A stretch of 36,993 nt of DNA from Cryobacterium luteum (GTDB lineage Bacteria; Actinomycetota; Actinomycetes; Actinomycetales; Microbacteriaceae). The translations under genes were made by a program, and so were the position numbers. The stretch is taken from the NCBI RefSeq assembly GCF_900110125.1, contig NZ_FOCN01000023.1, positions 1-36,993 of the forward strand, in the 5' to 3' direction. Under the pieces are notes generated by a model. That model searched no databases. It saw nothing but the letters and a program-made list of their open reading frames with translations, and was not told the DNA's origin. This document shows, piece after piece, positions 14,192 to 22,351 of the stretch. How positions within the stretch are numbered: position 1 is the stretch's first letter; each line of letters opens with the position of its first letter.

Positions 14192-15435
14192 CGCTCTACG
14201 ACGCACTCGAGGTACACGTCGAAATCGCTGGAGAAACCGTGCTCGCGGGACGAGCGCAATTCCACCGCAACCGCGGCAACCTCACCTCAACGACGTTTCA
14301 ATACGACCAGGGCTACCTGGCTCACACCTCCGCGTATTCACTCGACCCGGCGCTTCAGCTCGTCTCCGGCACGCAACAGACACAGGGTCTGCCCGGAGCG
14401 TTCTCCGACTCAGCGCCAGACCGGTGGGGACGCAACCTCATCAAGAAACGCGAGCGACTCCTCGCGCGCGCAGAGTCACGCCGACCACGAGACTTCGATG
14501 ACGCGGACTTCCTAGCCGGGGTCAGCGACGTCACCCGCCAAGGCGCTCTGCGTTACCGTACTAAACCAGGTTCTGCGTTCCTCGATCCGGAACACACCGT
14601 GCCACGGCTGCTCCGTCTTCCCGAACTTCTCCATGCGGCCGACACCGCTTCACGCGACACAAGCGACGACGGATACGAGGCCCTCAAGCTGCTTCTGGCG
14701 GCGGGAACGGGGTCCCTCGGCGGCGCTCGACCAAAAGCTGCCGTGCTGGACACCGACGGGCGCCAGCTCATCGCGAAGTTCCCACACCCGGAAGACGAAT
14801 GGGACGTCATGGCTTGGGAGGCGACCGCACTGAATCTCGCCGCTGCGGCCGGAGTAACCGTGCCCCGTCGACAGCTCGTGCGCGTCGATGGGCGGCACGT
14901 GCTCCTGCTCAACCGTTTCGAACGCGCTGAGAACGGTAACAGAATCGGCTACACGAGCGTGATGACCATGCTCGGGCACCGCGATGGCGAGAGCGCCGAC
15001 TATGTCGACATCGCCGAGATTCTCTCCGAGGTCAGTTCCCAGGCGACAGAGGACTCGTCCCAGCTGTTCCGACGCGTCGCAGTCAGCGTCGGATTGAACA
15101 ACACGGACGACCACCTTCGCAACCACGGGTTCCTCCGCGTCCGAGGAGGGTGGACGCTCAGCCCAGCGTTCGACGTGAACCCGAATCCAGATCCGGAGCT
15201 GCGGCAGACCACGATCGCTGGTGCCGACTCACCCGCCGAGGAAGCCGCGGGGCTCATGGAGCTGGCCCGGTCCTGTCGGCTGTCCGCAGTCGACGCACGG
15301 GGTGTGCTTGCGGGCATCGCCGACGAGATAGGCCGGTGGCAGGAAGTTGCCATGAGTAACGGCGTGCCACAGTCGCAGCTTGCCAGGTTCGAGGCGTCGT
15401 TCGCGACCGGTCTCAAAACTCTGCGCGCGGCGTGA
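14188..15435 (+). CDS. hipA: HipA-type serine/threonine kinase toxin
   Basis: This 415-residue kinase matches the usual HipA length. It has a HipA N-terminal domain (couple_hipA, about 1-110; SDSAPDRWGRNL is characteristic), a P-loop GTGSLGGARPK (173-183) with S176 at the position whose autophosphorylation inactivates E. coli HipA, a catalytic loop NNTDDHLRNH (304-313), and a metal-binding SPAFDVNP (D329). HipA phosphorylates glutamyl-tRNA synthetase in E. coli; HipT-type relatives hit other tRNA synthetases. The start overlaps hipB. All motifs look intact, so the enzyme should be active. Confidence 0.93.
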   Translation: MTLYDALEVHVEIAGETVLAGRAQFHRNRGNLTSTTFQYDQGYLAHTSAYSLDPALQLVSGTQQTQGLPGAFSDSAPDRWGRNLIKKRERLLARAESRRPRDFDDADFLAGVSDVTRQGALRYRTKPGSAFLDPEHTVPRLLRLPELLHAADTASRDTSDDGYEALKLLLAAGTGSLGGARPKAAVLDTDGRQLIAKFPHPEDEWDVMAWEATALNLAAAAGVTVPRRQLVRVDGRHVLLLNRFERAENGNRIGYTSVMTMLGHRDGESADYVDIAEILSEVSSQATEDSSQLFRRVAVSVGLNNTDDHLRNHGFLRVRGGWTLSPAFDVNPNPDPELRQTTIAGADSPAEEAAGLMELARSCRLSAVDARGVLAGIADEIGRWQEVAMSNGVPQSQLARFEASFATGLKTLRAA

Positions 15436-16734
15436 CTGAACCCAGCGTGGGAACCCAACTCGTTGGCTTGAGCGCGTAGCAAGGCGATCTGTGGCCAGGT
15501 CGAAAAAAGCTGTCCGAACAGAGTGCCGCGACTGATGACCGACCAGGCTGGCCAGGCCGCGCGCATAAACCGACTCGATGGTCCAATCCCTCTTTTTCAA
15601 CTCAGCCTCATCTCACTTCAAGGGGGTGGTTTTTTACCCCCGATAATCGCACTTATCCCTACTATTGGCGGGGTTGTGCCAGTCACATTCGCGCGACCTG
15701 GAGCAGGATCTACGGACTCGGAAACCACCAAGCGCACAGAAAACTATCTGCCGGCCGGCGTCCTTCCATCACAGTGGATGGCGACGCGGGACGGTTCAGA
15801 CCGAAGCCGACAACGGCGTTCAGTGCGAGCGCGGGGAGAGCGCTAGCAAAGTATTTGGGTGAGTTCGCCGCGATGTCACACGTAGCGACCTGGCCGGCGT
15901 CGGGAATTGGCGAGAGCCCACTGCATTAGCGGTGGGCCCTCCTTAGTCACGATAACCGACCTCACTAATAACGCCATCCAAAAGCAATTCACACGAGTTC
16001 CGAATGGAGACTGAGCCCAGGGTTGACTGGGCCGATTGCGGGCCATCGGCGGGCTCAGTGCGCACAGCCCTGGGTGGCTGGGAGTTTCCGACGAGTTCGG
16101 TGATAGTGACGAAAATTCCTCTCTTTTTCCAAACTTAAAGTCATTAACGTCATGATTAGATACGACTCAAACCACTGAAACCCCCATAATTCAACGGCTT
16201 CTGGATTTGATCGCTTAACGAAATTTCGGGTGAATTGTTTCTGGCCTAATAGTGACTCATGCCTGAATAACGCGCATGCATACTCGCTTTCACTACCTCG
16301 AAGCCTCCAAAGTCATCGGCGCGTCTGCGAAGCATTCCGTCACATAATGCCCGTTATTGCGGCGTTTCTTCTAAAGTCAATCATTTTTGTGGCGCAAGAC
16401 TAGCGATCCTGAGATTTTTCGCAGATAAATTCATGTGGACCGTAATTTGCGGAACTGAATAGACACAGTTTCTCCGAGCTCCACCGCGTGCTACGTTCCT
16501 GTATTGAACTGATCGCTTCAAAACGCAGGTCAGACTTCACTGCAGGTGGCCATGCCCGCTGAGGGTAGATGGAGGGGAATAAGAAATGAAGCGCACGATA
16601 TGCGGTTACGGGCGCGGGTATACGCTGTCTGGTCCCGGTGAATCCTATATGGAGAGTGCTGGACGGATCGCTAAGAACGCATTTGCCCGGAACTCGATTT
16701 GTTTGCAGGTCGCAGGTCGCAGGATGGTGCAAGC
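15436..16734. other. Long non-coding stretch between the hipA block and the biosynthetic locus
   Basis: About 1.3 kb holds no convincing gene: the open frames lack ribosome sites and recognisable domains. The stretch is GC-rich to about 16100 and then AT-rich to about 16450, in contrast to both flanks. It contains three hairpins: 15622-15641 (GGGGGT/ACCCCC), 15916-15937, and a nested set at 16011-16058. The promoter of the biosynthetic locus should lie in its right part, but I cannot place it with confidence. Confidence 0.55.
15916..15937 (+). terminator. Strong hairpin, possible terminator
   Basis: GCCCACTGC (15916-15924) pairs with GCGGTGGGC (15929-15937), nine pairs with one G-U, around the tetraloop ATTA. 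No T-run follows, which is common for actinobacterial terminators. It lies about 480 bases after hipA, so what it ends is unclear. Confidence 0.4.
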
Positions 16735-18642
16735 GTGAGCAGCCAGCTACGTGCGATCCGTGGCGGCATCGGTCTCATGAACGACAGTCGCGAAGTGATC
16801 AGTCGTGCATCGAAGGAGCTTATTCAGGCAATCGTTGATGAAAACGACTTGGAGTATGCCGATCTCGAGTGCCTATGGTTTACAGTCACACCGGATTTGA
16901 AATCTGACATTCCGCCTCTCGCTCTTCTGGAACAGATGGGCATCAATATCCCGGCTCTTTGCGCCGTCGAAGCTGACTGGGAAGGGCAGCCAGAGAAGAC
17001 CATCCGAGTGCTCGCATTAGCTCGCTTCGACGGGGAAGCAGCCGTCCAACACGTCTTCCGCGGTGGCGCAGGCCCTGAACGCCCAAATGTCGCTGGTCAG
17101 ACCCCCAATATTGAACAAAGCCCGTTGGATGAGAGTCTCAATACAGCTTCAATCGGGTATGTTGGCTCGAACTTAAATATCGCAAAGGCGCATCGAAGCA
17201 CCGCACTGTCACCCAAATTAGAGCAGCAACTCACGCGTATCCTCGGTGAGTCTTCTGAATCTCTCATCTTCCCGGAATTGATCGAGCCGAATGTATCCGG
17301 ATTTGCGCCGCGGCGCATTCTTGCGATTCTGCGCCCGCACAGCGTAGAACAGGTCGCCGAAATTATCCGTGCCTTTCAGTCAGGCGCTGAGCCACCGCTC
17401 TATGCCGTTTCAACCGGTCGCAATTGGGGTCTAGGCTCGCGCGGCGCTGTTGAGGACGACTCTGTGCGCCTCGAACTCGACGGTCTTAACCAGATCCGAG
17501 ACATTTCCGTTGCCAACGGATGGGCCGTCATCGAACCAGGCGTTACACAACACGATCTGACTACCCGACTCCTAGGAAGTCGCAGGATTCTTAACGTCAC
17601 CGCCTCGTCGGCACATACGAGTATTTTGGGCAACGCCCTCGATCGCGGTGTGGGCTTACGGAGACAACGCCTGCATGACCTGGTCGGAGTCGAAGTGATA
17701 ATGCCTGACGGTGAGTTGGTGCGGCTTGGCTGGTGGCCTCACGAAAGTGGGTCTGCACCGAACGCCGCGGGCCTGGGACCATCCTTGCTTTCGCTTTTTA
17801 GCCAATCTGATCTGGGTATCGTGACTGCTGGAGTGATCCGGCTCATCGCCCGGCCAGAAGTCCAGCATGTACTTCGGCTATCGTTCGGCGCCGACCGGTT
17901 AGTTTTGGTGGTTGACGCTATTCGACGCTGGCAGGCACAAGGACTATTCCAAGGGGTCCTGAAGATCTACGACGCGACGTCTTCGACCTCGTACGGCAGC
18001 AAGGATGAGGATGGATACAGGGCTCATCTCAGCGTCGGCGGAACAGCGGCCTCGGTCTCGGCGCTACTCGGAATTCTGACCGACGAAGCCAGCGAAACTG
18101 GCCTGTTTTCTTCGATCGACCGTTCCGATCAAAAGCCGCCGACGGAGGATGACACTGTTGCACGGGTTGTCGAAGCTGGCTTCGCTGGTGACACGAGCCT
18201 TCATGAGCAAATGCTTCGCGCAGCCACGGGAAGTGAGGCCACTATGGTCGACACTCATGGTGGGGGGTGGATCTTCTTCCTTCCGCTGATCCCGTACACA
18301 GGTGCGGATGTTCAGTCAGCGCTCTGCCTGCTCGATGAGGTTCACGAACAAACTGGCGTTCGGGCAGGAGCAACGATTAATGCTCTTGACTCCGATGTCA
18401 TCGACCTTGTGGTTTCCTTGCGCTTTGACCGGAGTAATGAGGAAGAAGCGGCCAAGGCCCACCGTGCACTTGATCGTCTATACGAGAGTTTTACCGAATC
18501 CGGCTATTGGCCGTACCGACTCGATACTGAGCACAGCGCTTGGGCAGATCGGCTCGGCAATCCTGCAGCGCGAGCACTCGGACGTCGTCTCAAGGCGATG
18601 CTCGATCCTGACCAAGTCATCGCGCATGGTCGGTACTCCTAA
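16735..18642 (+). CDS. AroH-type chorismate mutase fused to a VAO/PCMH-type FAD oxidoreductase
   Basis: This 635-residue fusion has two domains. Residues 5-118 follow Bacillus AroH chorismate mutase: RAIRGGI, VTPDL, CAVEADW, KTIRVL and HVF...RP. Counterparts of the catalytic Arg7, Cys75, Glu78, Arg90 and Arg116 appear as R9, C76, E79, R91 and R116; Tyr108 is Phe108. After a linker (about 120-160), residues 165-635 resemble the vanillyl-alcohol oxidase/p-cresol methylhydroxylase family: FAD_binding_4 with AVSTGRNWGLGSR, VIEPGVTQHDL and GNALDRGVGLRR, then a substrate domain ending LDPDQVIAHGRYS. Covalent flavin attachment cannot be assigned. The GTG at 16735 puts IRG at the usual distance; an earlier in-frame TTG is less likely. 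It heads a gene set with a monooxygenase-like protein, formyltransferase, cupin and SDR. The first step may be chorismate to prephenate. Confidence 0.85.
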   Translation: MSSQLRAIRGGIGLMNDSREVISRASKELIQAIVDENDLEYADLECLWFTVTPDLKSDIPPLALLEQMGINIPALCAVEADWEGQPEKTIRVLALARFDGEAAVQHVFRGGAGPERPNVAGQTPNIEQSPLDESLNTASIGYVGSNLNIAKAHRSTALSPKLEQQLTRILGESSESLIFPELIEPNVSGFAPRRILAILRPHSVEQVAEIIRAFQSGAEPPLYAVSTGRNWGLGSRGAVEDDSVRLELDGLNQIRDISVANGWAVIEPGVTQHDLTTRLLGSRRILNVTASSAHTSILGNALDRGVGLRRQRLHDLVGVEVIMPDGELVRLGWWPHESGSAPNAAGLGPSLLSLFSQSDLGIVTAGVIRLIARPEVQHVLRLSFGADRLVLVVDAIRRWQAQGLFQGVLKIYDATSSTSYGSKDEDGYRAHLSVGGTAASVSALLGILTDEASETGLFSSIDRSDQKPPTEDDTVARVVEAGFAGDTSLHEQMLRAATGSEATMVDTHGGGWIFFLPLIPYTGADVQSALCLLDEVHEQTGVRAGATINALDSDVIDLVVSLRFDRSNEEEAAKAHRALDRLYESFTESGYWPYRLDTEHSAWADRLGNPAARALGRRLKAMLDPDQVIAHGRYS

Positions 18643-18678
18643 ATCGTCGTTGCCTCTAGAAGAAAAGGGACGTTTTCC

Positions 18679-19881
18679 ATGACCACAACCTTTCACACGA
18701 AAGATGCCGAGTCCGTCGGCATCCCCTCGAACAGCGAAGAGATCCTCGACGCGGCTAGAGCGCTTCAGTCGTGGCTGAGCGAGCAGTCTTTCCGTATTGA
18801 GCAAAACAGGAAGTTGCCCAACGATGTGGTGGACCGCCTGCGCGCTGCAGGCATCTTCAGGGCAGCAGCTCCTGCCACATGGGGGGGGCCAGAAATGAAC
18901 TCGATCGAACAGACCCTCCTCGTAGAAGTCATCGCAGCCGGAGACGTTTCTGCCGCTTGGTGCGCGATGATCGGCATGGACTCGGGCATCTACTCTGGCT
19001 TCCTCGATGACGGTGTAGCACGTCAAATTTACGAATCCATTGACTCAGCTCAATCAGGATGGATCTATCCGCATGGAAAAGCGATTCGGGTCGAGGGTGG
19101 GTATCGAATTTCCGGACGTTGGCGTTTCGGTTCTGGAATCACCCATGCAAATGTGATTTCTGCGGGTTGTACGGTGTACAACGAAGACGGCACTCCATTC
19201 ACTGATGAACTCTCAGGGGGACCTGAATGGCGAGTCATGCTCGCCCCAGCGGAGGCCTACGACCTCATTGACACCTGGCACACCACGGGCCTCGCAGGTT
19301 CTGGTTCCTTTGACTATTCCGTCGATGAGCTTTTCATTCCCAAGGAGCGTAGCTTTACTTTCAACCGTCCTGTCCGTACCGGGCCGTTGTATGATGCCCC
19401 CGACGCGATTCTTCGGAAGATGGCCGGTGTTCCTCTCGGTATGGCAAGGGCTGCGCTTGACCACGTTCGAGGCCTTGCACTCGATCGAGTTGATCGTGAA
19501 ACCGGTATCGCATGGGCGGAAGATCCGCGCGTGCAGCAGACGATCGCTCAACTGGAGATGGAACTGTCTGCGGCCCGGGCGAGCGTGTACTCGACTCTTG
19601 AGCGTCAATGGGCAGCTCTTGAGGTGGACGCCCCACGCGATGCCGATGCTCGCGTCGAAACTGCTCTCGCGCGCTACAACGCATTCCGCACCGCGAGGTC
19701 GATTGTGCAGCGTCTTTATGACCTTGTCGGGGGAGCAGCGGTTTACCGCGATCGTTCCCCACTCGATCGCTGGTTGCGCGATGCGAACACCATGTGCCAG
19801 CACGCAGTCGCACAAGACTCCATTTTGCGGCTATCCGGCAAGGTCCTGCTCGGTGGCGACTCGGCGTCGCCATTCTTCTAA
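18679..19881 (+). CDS. Acyl-CoA dehydrogenase-fold flavoprotein, probable FMN/FAD-dependent monooxygenase
   Basis: This 400-residue protein has the three-part acyl-CoA dehydrogenase build: an N-terminal helical domain (about 25-125), a middle beta domain (GGYRISGRWRFGSG, DTWHTTGLAGSGSFDY near 190-215) and a C-terminal helical domain ending in GKVLLGG. It lacks the usual catalytic Glu context of true dehydrogenases. The opening LRAAGIFRAAAPATWGGPE and the W-HTTGL-GSGS block resemble HsaA/DszC/HPAH-C2-type oxygenases, which use reduced flavin to hydroxylate aromatic or N/S atoms. The separate reductase-like gene at 24492 could supply reduced flavin. AAAAGGGA precedes the ATG. It lies 36 bases after the fusion gene and is likely in the same transcript. 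Confidence 0.82.
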   Translation: MTTTFHTKDAESVGIPSNSEEILDAARALQSWLSEQSFRIEQNRKLPNDVVDRLRAAGIFRAAAPATWGGPEMNSIEQTLLVEVIAAGDVSAAWCAMIGMDSGIYSGFLDDGVARQIYESIDSAQSGWIYPHGKAIRVEGGYRISGRWRFGSGITHANVISAGCTVYNEDGTPFTDELSGGPEWRVMLAPAEAYDLIDTWHTTGLAGSGSFDYSVDELFIPKERSFTFNRPVRTGPLYDAPDAILRKMAGVPLGMARAALDHVRGLALDRVDRETGIAWAEDPRVQQTIAQLEMELSAARASVYSTLERQWAALEVDAPRDADARVETALARYNAFRTARSIVQRLYDLVGGAAVYRDRSPLDRWLRDANTMCQHAVAQDSILRLSGKVLLGGDSASPFF

Positions 19882-19950
19882 AACACCAGAAGTTCATCCG
19901 CAGCGCCACGAATTAAGAATGGTGCTGCTAAGTAAGAAAGGAGGCACGTC

Positions 19951-20940
19951 GTGGCTTGGACCGCACGGGTCGTTTTATTTTCTGAAGTTAACTCCAAACT
20001 CGGCTCGCCGTTTCTGGACATGCTTCATCATCATCCATTGATTGACCTAGCAGCAGTTGTTACAAGTCCACCAGCGACCCTTTGCGACTATTTCATTGGG
20101 GACACGCAAACAGTGGACCTAGAAGATCAGGCAAAGAAATACGGCGTGGAGGTTCTTCGACCTGCCAGCGTGAACGACCCGGAAGCCGTATCGGCAGTCA
20201 AGTGGCTGGAACCTGATTACCTGATCGTCGCAAATTTCCAGCAGGTCATCAAAAAAGGCCTAATTGAAGTCCCAAAAGTCACATCGATCAATTTCCATCC
20301 GAGCCAACTCCCACTCTATGCAGGTCTTGCACCCTTTTATTGGATGGTACGCAACGGCGAGACTGAAGGGGCGGTCTCCGCAATCGAGTTGGCAGCAGGG
20401 CTCGACACCGGCGCGATTATTTCCCAGCACAAGACTCCACTGACCGGTCGAGAGACAGCAATCGAACTGCGCACTCTCCAAGAGCGCGCGAATGTGCTCA
20501 TGCTTCTCGACTTGATTCCGAACCTAGCAAAGCGTTCTTTGACACGTCGGGAGCAAAACCTCGGCGAGCGCACCTACTTTGGCCGCCCGGGGTCCAAAGA
20601 GTACCGGCTCGACTTTGCCTACCCGGCCAAAGTTGTTGCTCGCCACGTGCGAGCAGGTTACCGGCACCCAGGTGCATTTGCAGAGGCTTTGGACGGAAGC
20701 CGGATAACGATCCTGTCGGTCGCCCCGTCAGGAACGAGTAGTCCCCAAAGTGAGCTTGTTCCTGGTCTGATTCGGGACACAGCGGATGGAGTGTATGTCG
20801 GTTGTGCAGATGAATGGCTACGCATCACGACCATAGGCATAGGGGAAGTAGAAGTTCCCGCCCAAAGTGCACTGCTTGTCGACGGGCAGCGCCTTTTCGT
20901 CGACGAATCCGTTGCAAGCGGATCGAAGAGTCTGGCATGA
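19951..20940 (+). CDS. Formyltransferase (methionyl-tRNA formyltransferase superfamily)
   Basis: This 329-residue protein has the formyltransferase core with the N-H-D catalytic set: N114 and H116 in INFHPSQLPLYAGLAPFYW and D152 in AAGLDTGAII. A C-terminal OB-like domain follows (about 205-320). Enzymes of this fold move a formyl group from 10-formyl-tetrahydrofolate to an amine. The housekeeping Fmt acts on methionyl-tRNA, but an extra copy inside a gene set like this one normally N-formylates a sugar or a small molecule, so I infer an N-formylated product. It starts with GTG after AAAGGAGG and overlaps the cupin gene by four bases. Confidence 0.85.
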   Translation: MAWTARVVLFSEVNSKLGSPFLDMLHHHPLIDLAAVVTSPPATLCDYFIGDTQTVDLEDQAKKYGVEVLRPASVNDPEAVSAVKWLEPDYLIVANFQQVIKKGLIEVPKVTSINFHPSQLPLYAGLAPFYWMVRNGETEGAVSAIELAAGLDTGAIISQHKTPLTGRETAIELRTLQERANVLMLLDLIPNLAKRSLTRREQNLGERTYFGRPGSKEYRLDFAYPAKVVARHVRAGYRHPGAFAEALDGSRITILSVAPSGTSSPQSELVPGLIRDTADGVYVGCADEWLRITTIGIGEVEVPAQSALLVDGQRLFVDESVASGSKSLA

Positions 20941-21473
20941 GCGTGCCACCGAATCAGCGACCTACCGAAACCAAGCCTGAAGAGTTTTATCTGCCGCGTG
21001 GTGAAGGAAGACGCGTCTGGCTCAACGGGGACGTCTATACGTTGAAGGTAGGCGGGGAACAATCGCGGGGAGCATTGACGCTAATTGAAGCATCCGTGCC
21101 CCCAGGCGGGGGTCCGCCACCACACACTCATGATGTCGAAGACGAAGCCTTTTATGTCATTGATGGAGTGCTCGAAATTATGGCAGAAGATAATCGCTAC
21201 GAGGCTGGGCCTGGAGACTTCGTATTCATACCGAGAGGTACGGTACATGCTTTCCGCAACAATGGCGCCCTGCCTGCTAAGCAACTCCTGATCTTCACGC
21301 CAGGCTACTACGAGGGATTCTTTTTTGAAGCAGGATCCCCTGTCATCGAAGGTCGTCAGGCGCCACCAAGAGACCCGGCCGATGACGGGCGAATCAACGA
21401 CGTCGGTGAAAAATACGGCTCGGTGCAGGTGCAATTCCGACCTGAACTGTTCGAAGCGCCGACCACAGAGTGA
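20937..21473 (+). CDS. Single-domain cupin
   Basis: This 178-residue protein carries both cupin motifs: H63, H65 and E70 in HTHDVEDEAFYVIDG, and H104 with PRGTVHAFRN. It can therefore bind one metal through three His and one Glu. The layout (PPGGGPPPHTH, then a C-terminal FTPGYYEGFF) recalls quercetinase-type and other oxidative cupins; isomerases share the fold. ATGA overlap with the formyltransferase gene shows translational coupling, so it acts in the same pathway. Which step it catalyses cannot be read from sequence. Confidence 0.85.
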   Translation: MSVPPNQRPTETKPEEFYLPRGEGRRVWLNGDVYTLKVGGEQSRGALTLIEASVPPGGGPPPHTHDVEDEAFYVIDGVLEIMAEDNRYEAGPGDFVFIPRGTVHAFRNNGALPAKQLLIFTPGYYEGFFFEAGSPVIEGRQAPPRDPADDGRINDVGEKYGSVQVQFRPELFEAPTTE

Positions 21474-21535
21474 CCTTCAGGATGAATAGGCAACGCGAGA
21501 GCGAACCACCAAAGACGACTTTGAAAGAGGTAACA

Positions 21536-22294
21536 ATGAGCAATCACGGCGAACTGAATGGACGAGCTGCGCTAGTAACGGGCGGAGGCCGAGGAATCGG
21601 TGCTGCTATCGCCCTCAGACTCGCTGAGGAAGGCGCCGACGTAGCCCTTGGCTACCATTCCAATTCTGTATCGGCCGAGGAAACCGCGCGCAGCATTGGA
21701 ACGGCGACAGGGCGTCGAGTCGTAGCGATCCAAGGAGACGCGGGTGATCCAGCAGCGGTAGCCGCCGTGGTCGATCGTTCCGCCGAACTTCTGGGACGCC
21801 TGGACATCTTGGTCAACAACGCGGGAATTCTTGACCCGGAATTGGCCATGATCGATGAGCTTGATCCGGAACTCGCAAACCGCATCATTGACGTAAATGT
21901 GCGTGGTCCCTTGTTTGCTGCAGCAGCTGCCGCACGCCATCTGGGCAGGGGAGGTCGGATCATCAACATTGGCTCCTGCGTCGGCGATCGGGTACCGGGT
22001 GCTGGCTATACGATCTATGCGACGTCCAAGGCCGCCATCACCGGAATGACTAAAGCCCTCGCCCGGGACCTCGGGCCACGCGGGATCACTGTAAATGAAG
22101 TCGCTCCAGGCGCTACAAACACTTCCATGAATCCTGAGGACGGGCCAAACTCCGCGGAGCAGAAAGCAACGTCGCCATTTGGGCGATTTGCGAGCCCAGA
22201 AGAGATCGCCGATGCGGTGTTGTACTTCGCTTCGCCGAGAGCAGCGTTCACGACAGGGGCTCGGCTTGGAGTCGACGGTGGCCGCAACGCATAA
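21536..22294 (+). CDS. Short-chain dehydrogenase/reductase
   Basis: This 252-residue classical SDR has the cofactor motif TGGGRGIG (15-22), NNAG (94-97), and the catalytic S147, Y161 and K165 (YATSK). GYHSNS after the second strand, without an acidic residue at its end, hints at NADP(H). The ATG at 21536 has GAAAGAGG upstream and lies 62 bases after the cupin gene. It probably reduces or oxidises a carbonyl/alcohol in the pathway product. FabG-like activity is the alternative, but genuine fabG genes usually sit among lipid genes. Confidence 0.9.
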   Translation: MSNHGELNGRAALVTGGGRGIGAAIALRLAEEGADVALGYHSNSVSAEETARSIGTATGRRVVAIQGDAGDPAAVAAVVDRSAELLGRLDILVNNAGILDPELAMIDELDPELANRIIDVNVRGPLFAAAAAARHLGRGGRIINIGSCVGDRVPGAGYTIYATSKAAITGMTKALARDLGPRGITVNEVAPGATNTSMNPEDGPNSAEQKATSPFGRFASPEEIADAVLYFASPRAAFTTGARLGVDGGRNA

Positions 22295-22316
22295 AATGCC
22301 CATCTACGTTAGGGTT

Positions 22317-22345
22317 TTGGATAGATTCGTTCAGAATGCTAGTGT
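22317..22345 (+). promoter_or_regulatory. Promoter of the TetR gene (probably leaderless)
   Basis: TTGGAT (22317-22322), a 17-base spacer and TAGTGT (22340-22345) are followed by the ATG only six bases later. No ribosome site fits in that space, so the transcript should begin at or next to the start codon. Confidence 0.55.
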
Positions 22346-22351
22346 GGGCCA

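Noticed and set aside
15622..15641. Rho-independent terminator after hipA (GGGGGT/ACCCCC with a T-rich loop)
   Set aside because: The T-run is in the loop and not after the stem, and the stem is only six pairs; kept only as a hairpin in the gap description.
15523..15846. 107-codon frame after hipA
   Set aside because: No good start or domain; its middle is encoded by a hairpin (15622-15641), and no homologous pattern is visible.
16400..16732. 110-codon minus-strand frame before the biosynthetic locus
   Set aside because: The composition and lack of ribosome site or domain argue against it, and it overlaps the presumed promoter region.
18679..19881. Assignment as fatty-acid acyl-CoA dehydrogenase
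   Set aside because: The motifs and context fit flavin-dependent oxygenases of the same fold better; no CoA pathway genes are nearby.
20937..22294. Identification of the cluster as bacilysin-type (bac) genes
   Set aside because: Cupin, SDR and MFS are shared, but there is no BacA prephenate decarboxylase, no ATP-grasp ligase and no aminotransferase, and the cupin has one domain rather than two.
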